64,000 bases of DNA from Branchiostoma floridae (GCF_000003815.2 NC_049983.1:6468022-6532021), one strand, 5' to 3'; numbered from the stretch's first letter, positions 23,381 to 35,770 are shown. A program made the numbers and translations. Notes: generated from the sequence alone by a model not told the origin.

Positions 23381-23799
23381 CACAGAGTATGGTATACAGA
23401 ACAATAGATTCTTCATTTTTGTTCTTTTACATTTTCTTATTTGCCTGGCCTTTGTAATTCGTATTTTACGATATTAGTGTCCGTTTTCCGATATTTTTTG
23501 TAATATACGGCATATATCTGCTCAGTTGGTAGCTGCTTTGTACAATTTACTTGTACAGTACTGTATACAGTATGGCCGAAAAATTGGTGGAAGCGGACAA
23601 AAATTTATGAACGCATGGATGCCATCCGTATGATCAAACCAACATGGCCTAATGTAGCAATGTAGCAAAAACAACGCCATGGCAACGGACATATAGACTT
23701 GTACAGTCGTGACCAGACAGATCTCAGCTGTCTACTGTCTGGCAAATCTTTCATCCTCTCTTGCATAATTTCTCATTAGTCCAGCCTTTGCCTGCGCGA

Positions 23800-24047
23800 A
23801 GGTGGTATCTCACTGCACTTGGGACACCGGTGCGGCACTGCGGGGTTCGAAAGATTACTGAACGAATTTCAGAAATAAAGACGAATTTTCGTATCCGTTT
23901 TGTGTATTTTGTTGTCTTCTAAGTCTTTTATCTATTACGGAATATCTATATTGTAAAAAAAAAATCGGCGAAAATAACACAACAGTGCCGCAGTGAACGA
24001 ACCCCGCAGTACCGCACCGGTGCCCCAAGCGTAGTGAGATATCACCT
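23800..24047. mobile_element. 248-bp MITE with about 50-bp inverted ends
   Basis: The left end AGGTGGTATCTCACTGCACT and the complement of the right end (AGGTGATATCTCACTACGCT) match over about 50 bp, including CACCGGTGCGG and GCGGGGTTCG. The centre is AT-rich. A single arm of this family is at 3475-3545. Confidence 0.8.
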
Positions 24048-24330
24048 TTATGCTGCTATCCCAGCTCCAAAACACCCGTCGGTGTACGTGTATTCTCGAT
24101 AAGGTCACGGCGTCAATTATTGCCAGGTCCCGTGTTGATTTTAACTGCGAGTTTTTTTGTTGTTGTTTTTTTATATCCAGGGGCCCAGCCGAGCCCCAAA
24201 ATAGCCCGGGCTGTAGGGTGTTTCACATGGCTACATGGTCGCAATTTTGAACACGGGACAGGTTCAGGATCGTTTACAGGTAGATCGTTTACGAGCGCCT
24301 CACCTCCCAAAAATAAACGCCGGCACTCCT

Positions 24331-24356
24331 AGAAGGTCTGCGAAGGAGGCTATGCT
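24331..24356. repeat. Single end of the 'CTTCGCAGACTTCTAG' element
   Basis: CTAGAAGGTCTGCGAAGGAG matches an end of the complete element at 59260-59489. The facing arm is not found. Confidence 0.5.
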
Positions 24357-24359
24357 AGA

Positions 24360-25970
24360 ATCATGATTTAGCCTGGCCGCATTCAGCCTCAGCTGCATAC
24401 TGCTGTTGGTTATTAAGCCAGAATGTGGTTTGCCATTAGCCCCTATGTGCCATCTACAGACCAGACTTGAGTCCCAATTATTTTCCTTTCTATTCTACTG
24501 TGGCCATTGTCAACAGGTCAGTAATAGGAGTCGGTACTCCCTGTTGTCGTCACTCTCTGTGCGTATGAACAACAGTTCAAGAGGGCATTCAGAGCGGTGA
24601 TTTGAAGGAAATATAAAAGAAGAGAAGTCCCAAACGTCGTCCACTGCTTTAGAAAACGTCTGAAAGCAGTTCAGCAATTCTTACTAACGCGCGGCTTCTC
24701 ATTCATGAATGCCCCACTCTTCATCGAGTTAATTATAGAATTCATTATCGCATGGTCTTTATGGTTCCTTTTCATGTTTCTTTCATTCACCTTTAAGTGT
24801 CTATCTATTTTTGAATTCCTACATCGAACAAGCAGAACATGACAAGTGATGTAGTGAACAATAGCCACAGAGTTTAATTACTAATGCTACAGAATAAAAG
24901 AGGCCCCGCCGGGTATTTTACGGTTGGGTTTTTATTTTGCATTCTCGGGTGTGACCCTTACGTGGTCACATGGGACACCCTATGGCTATTTTGTGGAGTG
25001 GCCGGTCCCGGATTTATTTCCAGCTTCATGTTAAAATCAACGCGGGACTCGGCAAAAAATAGACGCGCTTCGTAATCTAATCATGAAAACACCGAGGGGT
25101 CCACCGGGACAATTCTTGGCTTCAGAGCCCAACCGGGGCTACGTTTCCTACGGGCGGGCAACGGTGCAGATGTGCCCGTAACATAAGATGGCTTTTAGAG
25201 CTAATTGTTTATTGCAAAACTATTAGCATGTTGCAGAATCACATATAGCAGCAAGAAGCATAAACAGTCCATACGTGTACGATGTATATTCGTGTAACCC
25301 AACATATATACATGGGTAGCATACGATATTCCCACGTCAAAGCACAGAATATCAATATTTCCCGCTACGTATCACCTTGAATGCACTCCAAACTCCAGAC
25401 ACGCGCTTCTTGAGGCAATGTCTAGCGGGAAAGACCAAGAAAGATCGTGAACTGGTGTACACGCACGTGCATGTGGAAACTGACATCACAGGTGTTAGTG
25501 ATCCTCCCTTCCTTTTCTTATTCAATCCCAGCTATCTCACTCCCCAAAAAGGGTCATTTCTCTGGGGGTCGACTAACGCTGACGCCACATTTTCAAACCA
25601 GGCCCCAGCCACTGTTTGTGGAAACGAAAAATAGAAATGTATTACGTAAAAATACACGCAAATAATGTCCACGACTATTCTATTTATGTCTTGCGTAGTT
25701 TTGTGTACTTTTACACAATATCTTTCGTTTCCAAAAGCTGCCCGGCCGTGCCCGCGTTTGGAAATGTGAAGTAGGTCTAACTAGGCTGTCCGTGGATTTT
25801 AACACACTACTCTCAGTAAGGGGTGTTGACTTGCAATGCATGCTGCAGTAGCTAAGAATACCGCAAGGGGGCCCAAAATTGTCACGTTTCTTCGGAACGT
25901 AAATAACTATTTTTACAAAACGGATCTTGTCTTGAGTTATACCTGTGAACACCTAAGCACAACCAAAAAC
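24360..25970. other. Spacer without recognised gene
   Basis: Includes GC-richer segments (24900-25160) that share short motifs such as 'ccctatggctattttg' with other spacer, but no protein family is recognisable on either strand. Confidence 0.35.
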
Positions 25971-25977
25971 AATTACG

Positions 25978-26166
25978 CTAGTTCACCTTTATCCGTGGGG
26001 TATTTTTGGACATCAAGTGGACGTACTGTGGTGTCATACATCAAAATATTTTTGTGTTGTTATATATTGAAAATAGTGTAATTTGAAACCACTGACTTGA
26101 TATCCCTAAATAACCTGTTTTTAAAAACAACGGATATAGGTTATCCCACGGATTAATGTGAACTAG
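25978..26166. mobile_element. Hairpin MITE of the 'CTAGTTCACCTTTATCCGTG' family
   Basis: The left end CTAGTTCACCTTTATCCGTG faces a right end whose complement is CTAGTTCACATTAATCCGTG. Inner arms (GGACATCAAGTGGACG and CACTGACTTGATATCCC) also pair, so nearly the whole element can fold. Non-coding. Confidence 0.75.
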
Positions 26167-26510
26167 CATTACCCCTGTCGAAGTTAAACCTCTTGCCCTG
26201 AAGTAAAGATGGCGGCAAAGTTAAAATATGTTGACTTTAAAGACGAACTATTGTCATCTCCCATCTCCTATTCCACGACATTCACCTTGCTTTTCATTTC
26301 CAAGTTTGACAAATAACCATTGGAGCCTCGAAGGAAATTTTCATCAATTATAGCTCTTATTTCGTAGTCTTTTTTTTAGATATCCTACAGTATTACAGCA
26401 AGAATAATATAGGGATGATAGCATGTGGGACCTGGTAATTTGATAAAAATGCCCCCGAACCATATGACGAATTTAGTAACAGGTTCGCAGGAGATGTTAG
26501 TATATTAATA

Positions 26511-26747
26511 AGACCATGTTGATATGATTATTTGTATATGTCATGACGTCCACGGGCGCATCAATTTTAGAACGTTCCCAAAAAAGGTTTTAAACCACAC
26601 TGTAATTCGTACAGAGCAGCTGCAAAATTAGCAAATTTGTGTTGTAGTTTGCAAAAAAAAACGGGGAACTTTTTTTTTTGTCTTTGCACGCTCGCATCAG
26701 TTTTGGAGTTCCAAGAAGATACCCATATAGTCAAATCAACATGGTCT
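26511..26747. mobile_element. MITE with 'GACCATGTTGATTTGATTA' ends, copy 1
   Basis: The left end AGACCATGTTGATATGATTA faces ATAGTCAAATCAACATGGTC at the right. Inner motifs CGCATCAATTTT and CTCGCATCAGTTTTGG are also inverted. Sibling copies lie at 26912-27239 and 48426-48792, with single ends near 19620 and 23625. Confidence 0.75.
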
Positions 26748-26911
26748 TTACTTGTAAAACTCATGATGAGTAACAATTAGCGCAACAATAATTATCCTAA
26801 ATGTTAGTCATAGTGGTTTTATTGCTATATCAAAATTGAGCTATTTCTTCATTTTGTTCTATAGTTGTAAAGTATGGTTATCAAACCGAACATAAAACGT
26901 GTTGTTTGTTA

Positions 26912-27239
26912 GGCCATGTTGATTTGATTATATGGATGACATCTTATGAAAATCCCAAAACTGATGCGAGCATGCGAATAAAAATAGTTTGGTGAAAATA
27001 AGCTGCATTCATTATGAAATCTATGAAAGGTTGAACAAATGACAAACCTAGAGTATTCTCAGTCTTCTACTTTGACATTGGTATTGACGTTGACGTCTGT
27101 GTATTATTTCCTGACATATTTTTCTTTTAATCTACGGCATGTATTTGCTCCTTTTTTGTACGATTGTGGAAAACTTTTTTATCTATGGAAACGAACGAAA
27201 ATTGATGCGCGTATATGATTAAATCAAATCAACATGGCC
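26912..27239. mobile_element. MITE with 'GGCCATGTTGATTTGATTA' ends, copy 2
   Basis: GGCCATGTTGATTTGATTAT at the left faces TGATTAAATCAAATCAACAT followed by GGCC at the right. Non-coding, in the same family as 26511-26747. Confidence 0.75.
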
Positions 27240-27720
27240 AAAAAAAGTTCAATACGCGTAAGGAAGTCATACGTACTGACTTGATATGCGATATGGTGAC
27301 GGCCCTTTGAACACATCCATTTCTTATAACGCACTGAGACCTTTGAAGACCAGTCTTATTGCGTTCTTAAGATTCAGTTGGATGTATATGATCTGAAAAG
27401 AGCGTGCCGTAGACATGCATACGGCATATGTCGGCTGCTACATTGATCGTAAATGGTGCTTCAGGGAATTGCTTTCTGGTAGATGCTTTCAGAACGGTGT
27501 AAGGAAAGACTCTGGGTCTTACACAAGGCCAGAGCAACTAAATTCTATGGATGACATCCTATGAAGAATACGAAAGTAATGAGATGGGTAAAAACAACAA
27601 GATGGGTTAAAAAAGGCTGGCTAAATTTTTTTAAATAGACACAATAAGCGTCGTAACAAAACCTGAAGTGACAAAACGTGGCATCACAACTAACAAGGCA
27701 TTCTTAAAGAAGTGAACTAG

Positions 27721-27995
27721 TGTTTGTTTGTTTGTTTGTTTGATTGTTTGAGCCTTCGATTTATTCATGAGAAGCTCAAATCGGCCAGCTGGCCGCTTTT
27801 CATTGAGGTCATGAGGGAGGTCAGGGTCAGATAAAATATAATACAGATACAGATTACATTGGGTACTATTGGATTCATCAACCTATATCACTACACATAC
27901 TTGGTACAAAACATATAGTGGTGCAGGAAGCTCAGTGTTCATAGTCCGTGTCCGTTCGTTTTGGTCAATAACTTTTACTTCAAGAGTCTCTTAAA
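27721..27995 (-). repeat. Retroelement 3' end with (AAAC)n tail, minus strand
   Basis: The plus strand starts with GTTTGTTTGTTTGTTTG, the complement of an AAAC tail. The following block (GAGAAGCTCAAATCG, TCATTGAGGTCATGAGGGAG, GTCAGATAAAATATAAT) is the complement of the 3' end of the SINE at 45115-45530. It is therefore the same 3' module, shared by the SINE and presumably its partner LINE. Confidence 0.65.
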
Positions 27996-28791
27996 GCAGG
28001 TCAGAGTTGGAGCCGTACGTGTGTCTGGTGGTAGGTTGTTCCAGACATTGTAGTAAAAGTGATACTAGTGTGGTACACTGGTATCACTTGCCAAGCTGGC
28101 AACTACATTCATGGCTTTCATATTGGTGGCACTTTTACAAATACCCAACAAGTTTCACTTCTGTAACTATAGTCATGGCTCCCCAGTGTCACTTCTACAA
28201 GTATGATTATTAGGCTGCAACACAACATGTTAGCCTGTTTTGGTCTATCTGACCATCCCCGAAGAGGAAAAAAATATTGTTTTTCCCCCTGAAATTAATG
28301 AGCGCATCGATGTCATCCATAAAATTTACTTGCTGTGGCCTAACTTAGGCGGGTTCTCAAAGTCGCAAAGCCAAGTCTTCGAAAGGAATGCTGAGGGGAA
28401 TGAACGGAACTCTTTCAAATCATATTTTCTATTCAATACTTTGATATCTTATAAAGATAAAAACAGGTCTTTTGAAGTGCAGTGCTCGTTGTCTTTGAAA
28501 TGCTCTATCTTAGAGTCTATCTCACTATCGGTATATTCAACGTATGCTTACCTTTGAGTGCGTAAATGTAATGTCGCCTTGCAATGCTAAATGACGTGTA
28601 CGTGTCTAATGTTTGGTGTATGAGACGTGGAACTGAATGCTTCACTGATTTAATCATTAAGGTTCGCAGAATTTCATTAAGTTGCGTTTTCTAGATTGCT
28701 ATGTATTTTGTAACGTTATTTATGAGTGTGTGTGTGTGTAAAGATTGCACGGTGCTTGAAAATTTATGGAGTCCATTTTCTTCTTTTACAG
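27996..28791. other. Spacer or intron upstream of the CaaX exon
   Basis: No exon is recognised. A pyrimidine-rich tract ending TTCTTCTTTTACAG at 28791 is a good splice acceptor for the exon that follows, so part of this stretch is probably intron. Confidence 0.5.
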
Positions 28792-29407
28792 ACGCGCCGG
28801 TCATACTAAGGGCACAGCGGGGGTGAACTGTGTTTCAAACATGGAAACGGGAGGGGTCACTCTGGACAGCAATGGTCACTCTGGACCGCGGTCAGAGAAC
28901 GGAGTTGCGGGGACCAAGTTTGGCATGATGTCGTCTTCTTTTGAGTCCAAACGTACCGGAGTTTCGTTCGGCCAAATCGAGGAAGACTTCGACAAACCGA
29001 AGAAGGGCAAGCTACCGAAAGACGCGGCGGACGTGAGAGAGATGTCGGCTCAGATTGTAGCGGACGTCCTGGCCAGGTCAGTTTTGGAACACCTGGTGGT
29101 GAATCAGAAGAGATTCGGGCTTAATGCCGAGGCGTTGACGGCGGCGCGCGCTGCGGCACTCTGGGCGGCGAACAGGCCGGCCGCCCCGTCCCTACAAAAC
29201 CCCGAAGCCGCCGCGTGGGAAGTAATACAAGCCGCCGAGAAAGCCTCGAACGTGAGTCGGCCCGCTGCAGTATTGTCTACACTATCCAAGAAAGACGAAA
29301 AATCCAACGGTAAAAACGGACTTGCAGTGACCAACGGTAGGACTAAAGAAAAAGAGAACGTCACTCGTCCGAAAAAGGCAAGAAGCAAAACGTGCGTGAT
29401 TTTGTGA
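28792..29407 (+). CDS. Last exon of an unrecognised CaaX protein with a PKA-anchor-like helix
   Basis: I do not recognise the family. The first ATG in frame is at 28841 and gives 188 residues; the exon opens at a strong acceptor (TTCTTTTACAG, 28781-28791), so earlier coding exons may exist. The C-terminus is basic (RPKKARSK) and ends CVIL, a CaaX box with terminal Leu expected to be geranylgeranylated, so the protein probably sits on the inner face of a membrane. Residues about 66-86 (REMSAQIVADVLARSVLEHL) form an amphipathic helix whose hydrophobic spacing (I-V, V-L, S-V, L) resembles the RII-binding helices of A-kinase anchoring proteins. An Ala-rich segment (about 95-137) may form more helices. 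A poly(A) signal follows at 29813. Role as a membrane anchor for PKA is inference. Codon use and GC are higher than in the surrounding spacer, which supports real coding. Confidence 0.7.
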
Positions 29408-29812
29408 CTTCCGTAACTATCAGCTGCTCCATGGATTTAATTTGTTTTATTCATGTTGTCTCAGCTGTTTCATACTCTCGAAAGTAGTATAAAAAGGAAA
29501 TGTATTTTGTACACGTGAATGAGAATCATAATGGGCTACGGAAAGCTTTTCAGTGCCAGGGACAGCTATGCTCTTATGTCCATTAATGTACAGGTGTTTT
29601 CGCATGAAAAGAAAGGAAATTGTATTTTTCATTCTATTGTACTATTTTTAAACACAGCCTCATTGAATGGGCTTCGCAGATGTCTATAATTTACATGTAT
29701 ACCACCAGCTGCTGTGATTATGATGTTCTGTAAGAGTTCAAAGAGTCGAGAACGGAACTTGATCGGTTGACGTATGAACTGCAATGTTGCACATTGTCTT
29801 GTTGTCCACGAG

Positions 29813-29818
29813 AATAAA
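29813..29818 (+). terminator. Poly(A) signal of the CaaX gene
   Basis: AATAAA lies about 406 bases after the stop codon, followed by a T-rich stretch, giving a plausible 3' UTR of about 420 bases. Confidence 0.6.
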
Positions 29819-29834
29819 ATTTCCTCACCTTTGA

Positions 29835-31670
29835 CCTTGCTGTGACGTCAATTGCGCGTGCTGAAATTTCATGTATGTGGATCATCTACTGTTGTGACGT
29901 CATGCAGCCTAGCAACCAGGTTCAGGCACGGATTAAAAATCACCGCATTGACGGCACTGACGTAATGGCAAACTTGCCCGAGCAGCTCTGCATTCCATGT
30001 CCTTTATTATATTTTCTTCACATATTTTATAATTGTGGGTTGAATATTTATTTTGAACTTATAACTCGATGCACTGTTGTAAAACAAAATAGCTTCATCC
30101 CTCTCTCCTGCAAAGATTTACATTGAAAACGCTATATTTTTTAAGTAAAATCTGCACATTTAACGTTATTGTACTTGATTGTTGTGATTCGCCCTGACGT
30201 AATCATCACTTGAGCTAACAGGTGATCATCACGTGCGTTCCCACGTGATCATCACGTGACGCCTACATACTTGTTTTGATCGGTTTTCATGCAGTTTTCG
30301 TGTGATTGAGGATTTTCCTCAGACAAATGAATAAATTATACAAAAAAAACTTTCCTGAAACACTTGCGCTTTTTGTATATAACAATAAATATTTCTATCA
30401 TCTAAGAACTTGAAATATATATGTTTTACATAGAAAAAAATAGTTAACGTTACATAATTCTTCAGAATCCGGATCACCTTACCTACCTGACAAAGAAAAA
30501 CGGAAACAGTCTAGATTTCAAAAATGAAAATAAGTACGCACTTTTGTTTTTATATGTATTTGAAATTTCGGCTTTCTACAATATCAAAAAACATCAAATA
30601 AAACAAAACCCGTCATCCCGTTCTGTGTCAATGTTTTGATCAAAACACGTTTTGCTGAGCTCCGTTTTCGTACAATTTGATTGTCATACATATCTAACAA
30701 GGTTTCCTTCTGAGCGGCGTCCTTTTTATGTGCTGGCAAAGGCGGCCTCGACTTTTCAAAGATCCAATGAACAGTTAAATGGATGTTCATCATATTACTC
30801 TGTATAGTAACACCATCAAAAGGCCGAAATGGAATTAGACCGAGACACCATGTACCAATGCGATCATCAAATGTGGCTGATCTGGACGAAATACAATCAG
30901 TGGCCACGTAGTCTAGCCTTGCAAACAACTGTTAACTTTATTTTTACTAAAACTTATTCATAACGTTATATATGGTGACCAGCCCCTCCAACTCTGTCCT
31001 GCCACTTGCGACATTAAGTAATCGCACATCACCACAGGGTGTCTGGTGTTTTATCAGTAACCATGGTGACAGCCGTCTGGTACAGGTCATTGACCTTATT
31101 TGTTTTGAAAGAAAGAAGAGGAAGAAACCAAGTAAAAACAATAGGTTTACATTTTCATGAGGGTAAACATTATAAATAATTCTTGTAGAGAATGTAGGGG
31201 GGGTTAATTCAAATATGACAATGGATAATGTCCGTTTTGGAAATCATTTTACGACAAGCAAATGGTAATAATATTTCCATAAATCGGTATGCAATGAAAC
31301 CGACGAATGCTATAAAGACTCGTAAAACCTATGTGCAGCAAATGCTTCTGATGATACCGGTGCAACATGCAGTTACTCGAAGTTGGAACGACCGACAAAA
31401 ACAATGCAGTGAGGACCTCTGTCGATTTAAAACTGAACTGCAACCAACGGTAAGCACCCGACAGGCCAGGTATATGGTAAACTGCGAATGTTATATTTAT
31501 ATTCAATATAACGCTGGTGTATAAACTATTTATGATAAGGAAATGATGTTGTTTTTCTATACATTTTGACGGTTCCACATTTTCAAAGACAAGAAATTAA
31601 CATCTTTAGAACATTTCCCTACCTGTAAAAGAAGGTGACTTGTACGCATGGTCACTGCGCACCTGTGTAA
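29835..31670. other. Spacer between the CaaX gene and SENP8
   Basis: AT-rich, with repeated GATCATCACGTG motifs at 30222-30258 (two near copies) but no recognisable gene. Open frames at 30584-30928 and 31228-31578 carry no domain I know. Confidence 0.4.
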
Positions 31671-31673
31671 AAC

Positions 31674-34488
31674 ATGGCGGCCCTAGCAGACGACATCGTC
31701 CTGAGTTTTCACGATTCTTGCCTCAAAAAGTCCGACGTCAAACTTCTACAGCCGCCGAACTGGTTGAATGATAAGATAATAGGCTTTGCGTTCGAGTAAG
31801 TATGTATTTTTGATACCTGTTTGTTAGGAAGTACTAGATTTCACTGTTAGAAATGGTTGTGAAAAGGTGGGAGGGGGGCAGTCATGCTTTCCAGCTTTCG
31901 GGTGTTGACATAAACGTCTGAGAAAATTGGAGTATTAGAGTATTCTTCAAGAAAATATAGATTGGGACTGCCATGTAACACTACTTCACCTTTATCTGTG
32001 GGGTAACCAGTGTTCGTCTGTATTTAGTGATAAGTCGACAGATGGTGGTTTCAAAATTATACAATACTCTCAAAATACTATAGTTTGAAACCACCATCCA
32101 TCGACTTGATATCCCTAAATACCATATCTAAAACAACGGACTTGGACTCCCAGCACAGGTAGCCCTCAGTGCCACTCTGGCCAATTTCAAATTACATGTA
32201 CATATATAGCTCCCTTCCCACCCGTTCCTCCCTCCACATTACAATGCTCCATTACTTCCACGCTTCGCAGTAGACTTCACAATATAGGCAGCATAATCTT
32301 CAATTAGTTGAAGGTGGCTGCCTTAACCGAAAGAAGAAGAAGAACGGATATAGATTACCCCGCGGATAAAGGGGAACTAGTGTAAATGCACTTAAATAAC
32401 AACGGAGGACTCAACCCACCACCTGCATATCCAGTTAGTGCGGGTAATACAAGAGTTAACGTTGTTTGAAAATGTGTGTTTTTTTGTACAGGTATTTTGA
32501 AAGAGTGCAGTTCCAGGACTTTTCATCAGATGTCACTTTTATTAGCCCTGACGTCACACAGTTCATCAAGTACAGCCAAGGTCTGAAGAAACTTCCTTGT
32601 TGATAGAAAGTTACCGTTCGGTGGAACCATGTATATGTGTCTGTATAGCTGGTCCAAAAGCCCTCTGGTATGACAACTGAGCTTTTCAGGCATAAGGCAT
32701 GGCATCAGCTGGTGTAAGCATGGCAGCAGCTGGTTATATTACACTGAACTACTGTCACACCTTTGCACATCTAACTGTATAAGCATTGCTTTAAATAAGC
32801 TATCTAATGACGATGCTCCTACAGTACTTGGTGGCATAGCTCTAAAAATATATGTATTTCTGAACACAACAGGTTGGTAACTCTGGTACTTGAAGACATG
32901 ATGATTCTTGTTCTGTTCTGAAAGCAGTTATCACTGTGTTTTAGAAAAGAATACAAATGAGTATAATGGCTTATATGTAATTCCACTCTACAGGAGATGA
33001 CCTGGCACCATTTCTTGAACCACTGGAGCTGTCCTCCAAGAAGTTAGTTTTCCTGGCTGTCAATGATAACGCCAACCTAGAGTCTACTGGTGGCTCTCAC
33101 TGGTAATTAGTTGTTCTTTCAAATGTTAAGGTACAACAACATTGTTCAAGCAACCAATGCAATGGCCAAGTTGGTAGAGTGCTTGCCTTTCAGTCGGTAG
33201 GTCTTGAGTTTGATCCTCGGCCGAGCCATACCAAGGACTTTGAAAATGTTATGTACTGCTTTCTCACTTAGCACTTAGCACTTAAGAGTTGCAGAATATT
33301 GTCACAGTAGACAATTGGCCGGTGCAATGACCAAGTGGGTAAAATGTTCGCCTTGCATTCCGTAGGTTGTGAGTTGGATCCCAGCCAAACCATTCCAAAG
33401 ACTTTTAACTGCTTTCTTTGCTTAGCTCTCAAGAACCTCTCTGAAAGAGTATGGAAGTTGAACACACACCACTACCAGTGGACTATCCCCTTGTTGTAGT
33501 GACTACACAATGCTGTGTGGCCCAAGGGCTATTGAAAAGCTATTAGGCACCACCTTATGCAACATCTAGTGCAGGAGAGATTTTAGCCACCTAAAACAAA
33601 ATGCTCAAATATTTGAAATTTAAATCTCTTTTACGTTGTATCAACTAACAATACCTATGATTCTACCAACAGGAGTTTACTACTGTACAGACGAGATGTT
33701 GCAGAATTTCAACATTACGATTCCGCTCAGGGAAGTGGCAATTCAGCTCCAGCAAAACTCCTGGTTAAAAGAGTTCAGCCTTTCCTAGGACGTGAGTACT
33801 TTTTCTATGTAATGTTTGCTTTTTTAAATTGTTAATATTGAATTTAGATTAATCTGCAGTTGAGTAATCTGTAGTGTTTGTAGAATTTGTGGAAAGCAGC
33901 AGTACTTGAATGCCCAATATTGCCTTCTATTTCTTTAGAGACAGATGTGTGTGTGTCTGTGTGTGTGTGTATGTGTGTGTGTCTATGTGTGTGTCTGTAT
34001 GCAATTTTTCTCTCAACACTTGCTTACAAATTACAGGTTTTTGATTAATTGATATATTTTCAGAATCATCGAAAATTACCGTTAAGGAGGTGGATGCTTC
34101 ACATCAGCAAAACAGTAAGTTATACCTCAAGATTTGACTTAATGTATTGATGTATATGCTTTTATATCTAGAAAGAGTACATGTACAAGGCAAACACTTT
34201 ACTTACTTGGCCATTGAACTGGTTTTCACTTTGTTCTGATATTTTGAAACATTTACAGATTTACTATCCCTTGTTGATCATTCACTAAACTTTCTCCTTT
34301 TTTTGTGCTTTTCCTATTTATTCTCAGGTTATGACTGTGGAGTCTATGTCATCAGTAACACTGAACACCTGTGTAGACAGTTACTACAGGGGGACAGCAG
34401 TGATATCAAGGAGGCTGTCACCAGTACAAGCGTCAAACAAAAAAGAACACAACTTCAGGAACTTATAAGCTCCTTAGGGAAATCTTAG
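31674..34488 (+). CDS. SENP8: SENP8/DEN1, NEDD8-specific cysteine protease
   Basis: A ubiquitin-like-protease (C48) that processes NEDD8 precursor and removes NEDD8 from non-cullin proteins. Six exons: 31674-31795, 32492-32580, 32994-33102, 33673-33791, 34064-34114, 34328-34488, all with GT-AG introns and phases that join, giving 216 residues (human form 212). The start codon lies in AAAACATGGCGG and the protein opens MAALADDIVLSFHDSCL. WLNDKIIGFAFEYFE and FISPDVTQFIKY are family signatures. The catalytic residues are His106 (GGSHWS), Asp122 (HYDS) and Cys167 (NSYDCGVYV), with Gln161/162 for the oxyanion hole. Intron 1 carries a hairpin MITE and intron 3 carries two SINEs. The gene looks intact. 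Confidence 0.95.
31981..32380. mobile_element. Hairpin MITE of the 'CTAGTTCACCTTTATCCGTG' family in SENP8 intron 1
   Basis: The left end CTACTTCACCTTTATCTGTG and right end (complement CTAGTTCCCCTTTATCCGCG) are inverted, as are inner arms TAAGTCGACAGATGGTGG and CACCATCCATCGACTTGATA. About 180 bases at 32148-32330 have no counterpart in the other copies and look inserted. Confidence 0.7.
33156..33312 (+). mobile_element. tRNA-derived SINE, truncated, in SENP8 intron 3
   Basis: An A-box-like TGGCCAAGTTGG (33163-33174) and a B-box-like GAGTTTGATCC (33206-33216) give a tRNA-like head. ACCAAGGACTTTGAAAATG and CTGCTTTCTCACTTAGC match the neighbouring copy. Confidence 0.7.
33318..33590 (+). mobile_element. 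tRNA-derived SINE, second copy in SENP8 intron 3
   Basis: The head GCAATGACCAAGTGGGTAAA and B-box-like GAGTTGGATCCC are followed by a body with CACTACCAGTGGACTATCCC and GGCCCAAGGGCTATTGAAA. The same order occurs on the minus strand at 62165-62415. Confidence 0.75.
33949..34002. repeat. GT microsatellite in SENP8 intron 4
   Basis: Mostly GT dinucleotides with a few CT and AT interruptions. Confidence 0.8.
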
Positions 34489-34712
34489 TGTCTTAGATTT
34501 TTCAATATCTGCTTTCTCTCTGAAAGAAAAACCAACATATAATACAATGGACATTTTTAGTCCAGTGTATACAAGTACCATACTTGGTAGTAAGATAGAT
34601 GTAGTGAAAGCAACATAGCAACAATGGAATGCAAATGTAGTTCTGCCTCCTTGGTTTAACTTTGTCAGCTTGTCATAAGTTTACAATTGAGTCTCATTCA
34701 CATTTTGAGGGA

Positions 34713-34718
34713 AATAAA
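34713..34718 (+). terminator. Poly(A) signal of SENP8
   Basis: AATAAA lies 225 bases after the stop codon, just before the DNA element that starts at 34801. Confidence 0.65.
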
Positions 34719-34800
34719 AATGTAACAGTGAATAAGAGGAAAATGTGTTGCTACTTTGATTGTGTCTCTTCTTGTTATCTGATGTTAACAGTTACCTGTA

Positions 34801-35292
34801 CAGTCAAACCTGTATTAGCGGCCACCTTTGCATAGCAGCCACCTGGCCATAGTGGCCACTTTTCTTCGGTCCCTTGGATTCGTAATGATTAAGAAATAGG
34901 CTTAGCGGCCACCTGTCCAACGCGGCCACGGCAACACGATTTCCGGTCCCGTCAATACAGAAACACTGCCTATTGCAACCATACTGCAGCCTTATGTCGC
35001 CCTGCACCGAGTTTGAAATTGTAGTTTGCGAGGATTTGGAGTTCCTGACAGGGTCATTTTGGCGGTAGCAGAAGGTATGCATGCCTTGAGCATTAAAGTG
35101 CAAGTCTTTGTCGGTGAATTTACCGATCGAGACTATGTTACTTGGTGAGAAAGGTTTAATAATAGTGGGAACTGAAATCATGTGTAGTTTGCTCATGGTC
35201 AATTGATCAACATTTTTCGCTATAGTGGCCACCTGTCTATAGTGGCCATATTTCTCCAGTCCCTTAAGGGCCGCTATAGTCAGGTTTGACTG
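34801..35292. mobile_element. 492-bp TA-flanked inverted-repeat element
   Basis: CAGTCAAACCTG at the left and CAGGTTTGACTG at the right are exact inverses, flanked by TA on both sides (34799-34800 and 35293-35294). Subterminal GCGGCCACC / GTGGCCACT motifs recur several times in both halves. The features fit a non-autonomous pogo/Tigger-like (Tc1-mariner) element. It lies directly behind SENP8. Confidence 0.85.
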
Positions 35293-35294
35293 TA

Positions 35295-35770
35295 TATCAT
35301 AGTGTAACGATTGTGCAAACTTTAAGTCATAACAATAATGCAACTAAGGTTTAAAGCTTTAATGAATCTTTAATCCTTGGTGCAATGGTCACATTCCAAC
35401 TTTATAAAATAATTATAGAAAGTTTATTTGCAAGTTCATGGCTGGAGGCCAATTGCAAGTACATGGTGGAAACATAGGGGACATACATGTGACAATGAAC
35501 AGTGATTAGCCTGATTAAATCTCGCTTATAGCAGCCCGCCAAACATCCGCCGGCCCCCTGGGGAGGGACCAGTTACAGCCCTGGACAGCGGAGTTTGTGT
35601 TACACAGACTAAACATTGTAAACAAGAAGCTACTCGAATCCTAACGTTAGTGTTGGCTATTTGTATTTATAAAGTTAATGTTATAGAACATCCTAAGTAA
35701 GTAACAGTTATAATGTTAACCACAGGACATGTACCAAGTTCTTTACAATGGGTTATCCGTGTCTCAAATT
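35295..35770. other. Spacer without recognised feature
   Basis: Mostly AT-rich with no clear gene or repeat. Confidence 0.4.

Noticed and set aside
34804..35343. 179-codon minus-strand open frame
   Set aside because: It lies over the TA-flanked inverted-repeat element and reflects its repeats.
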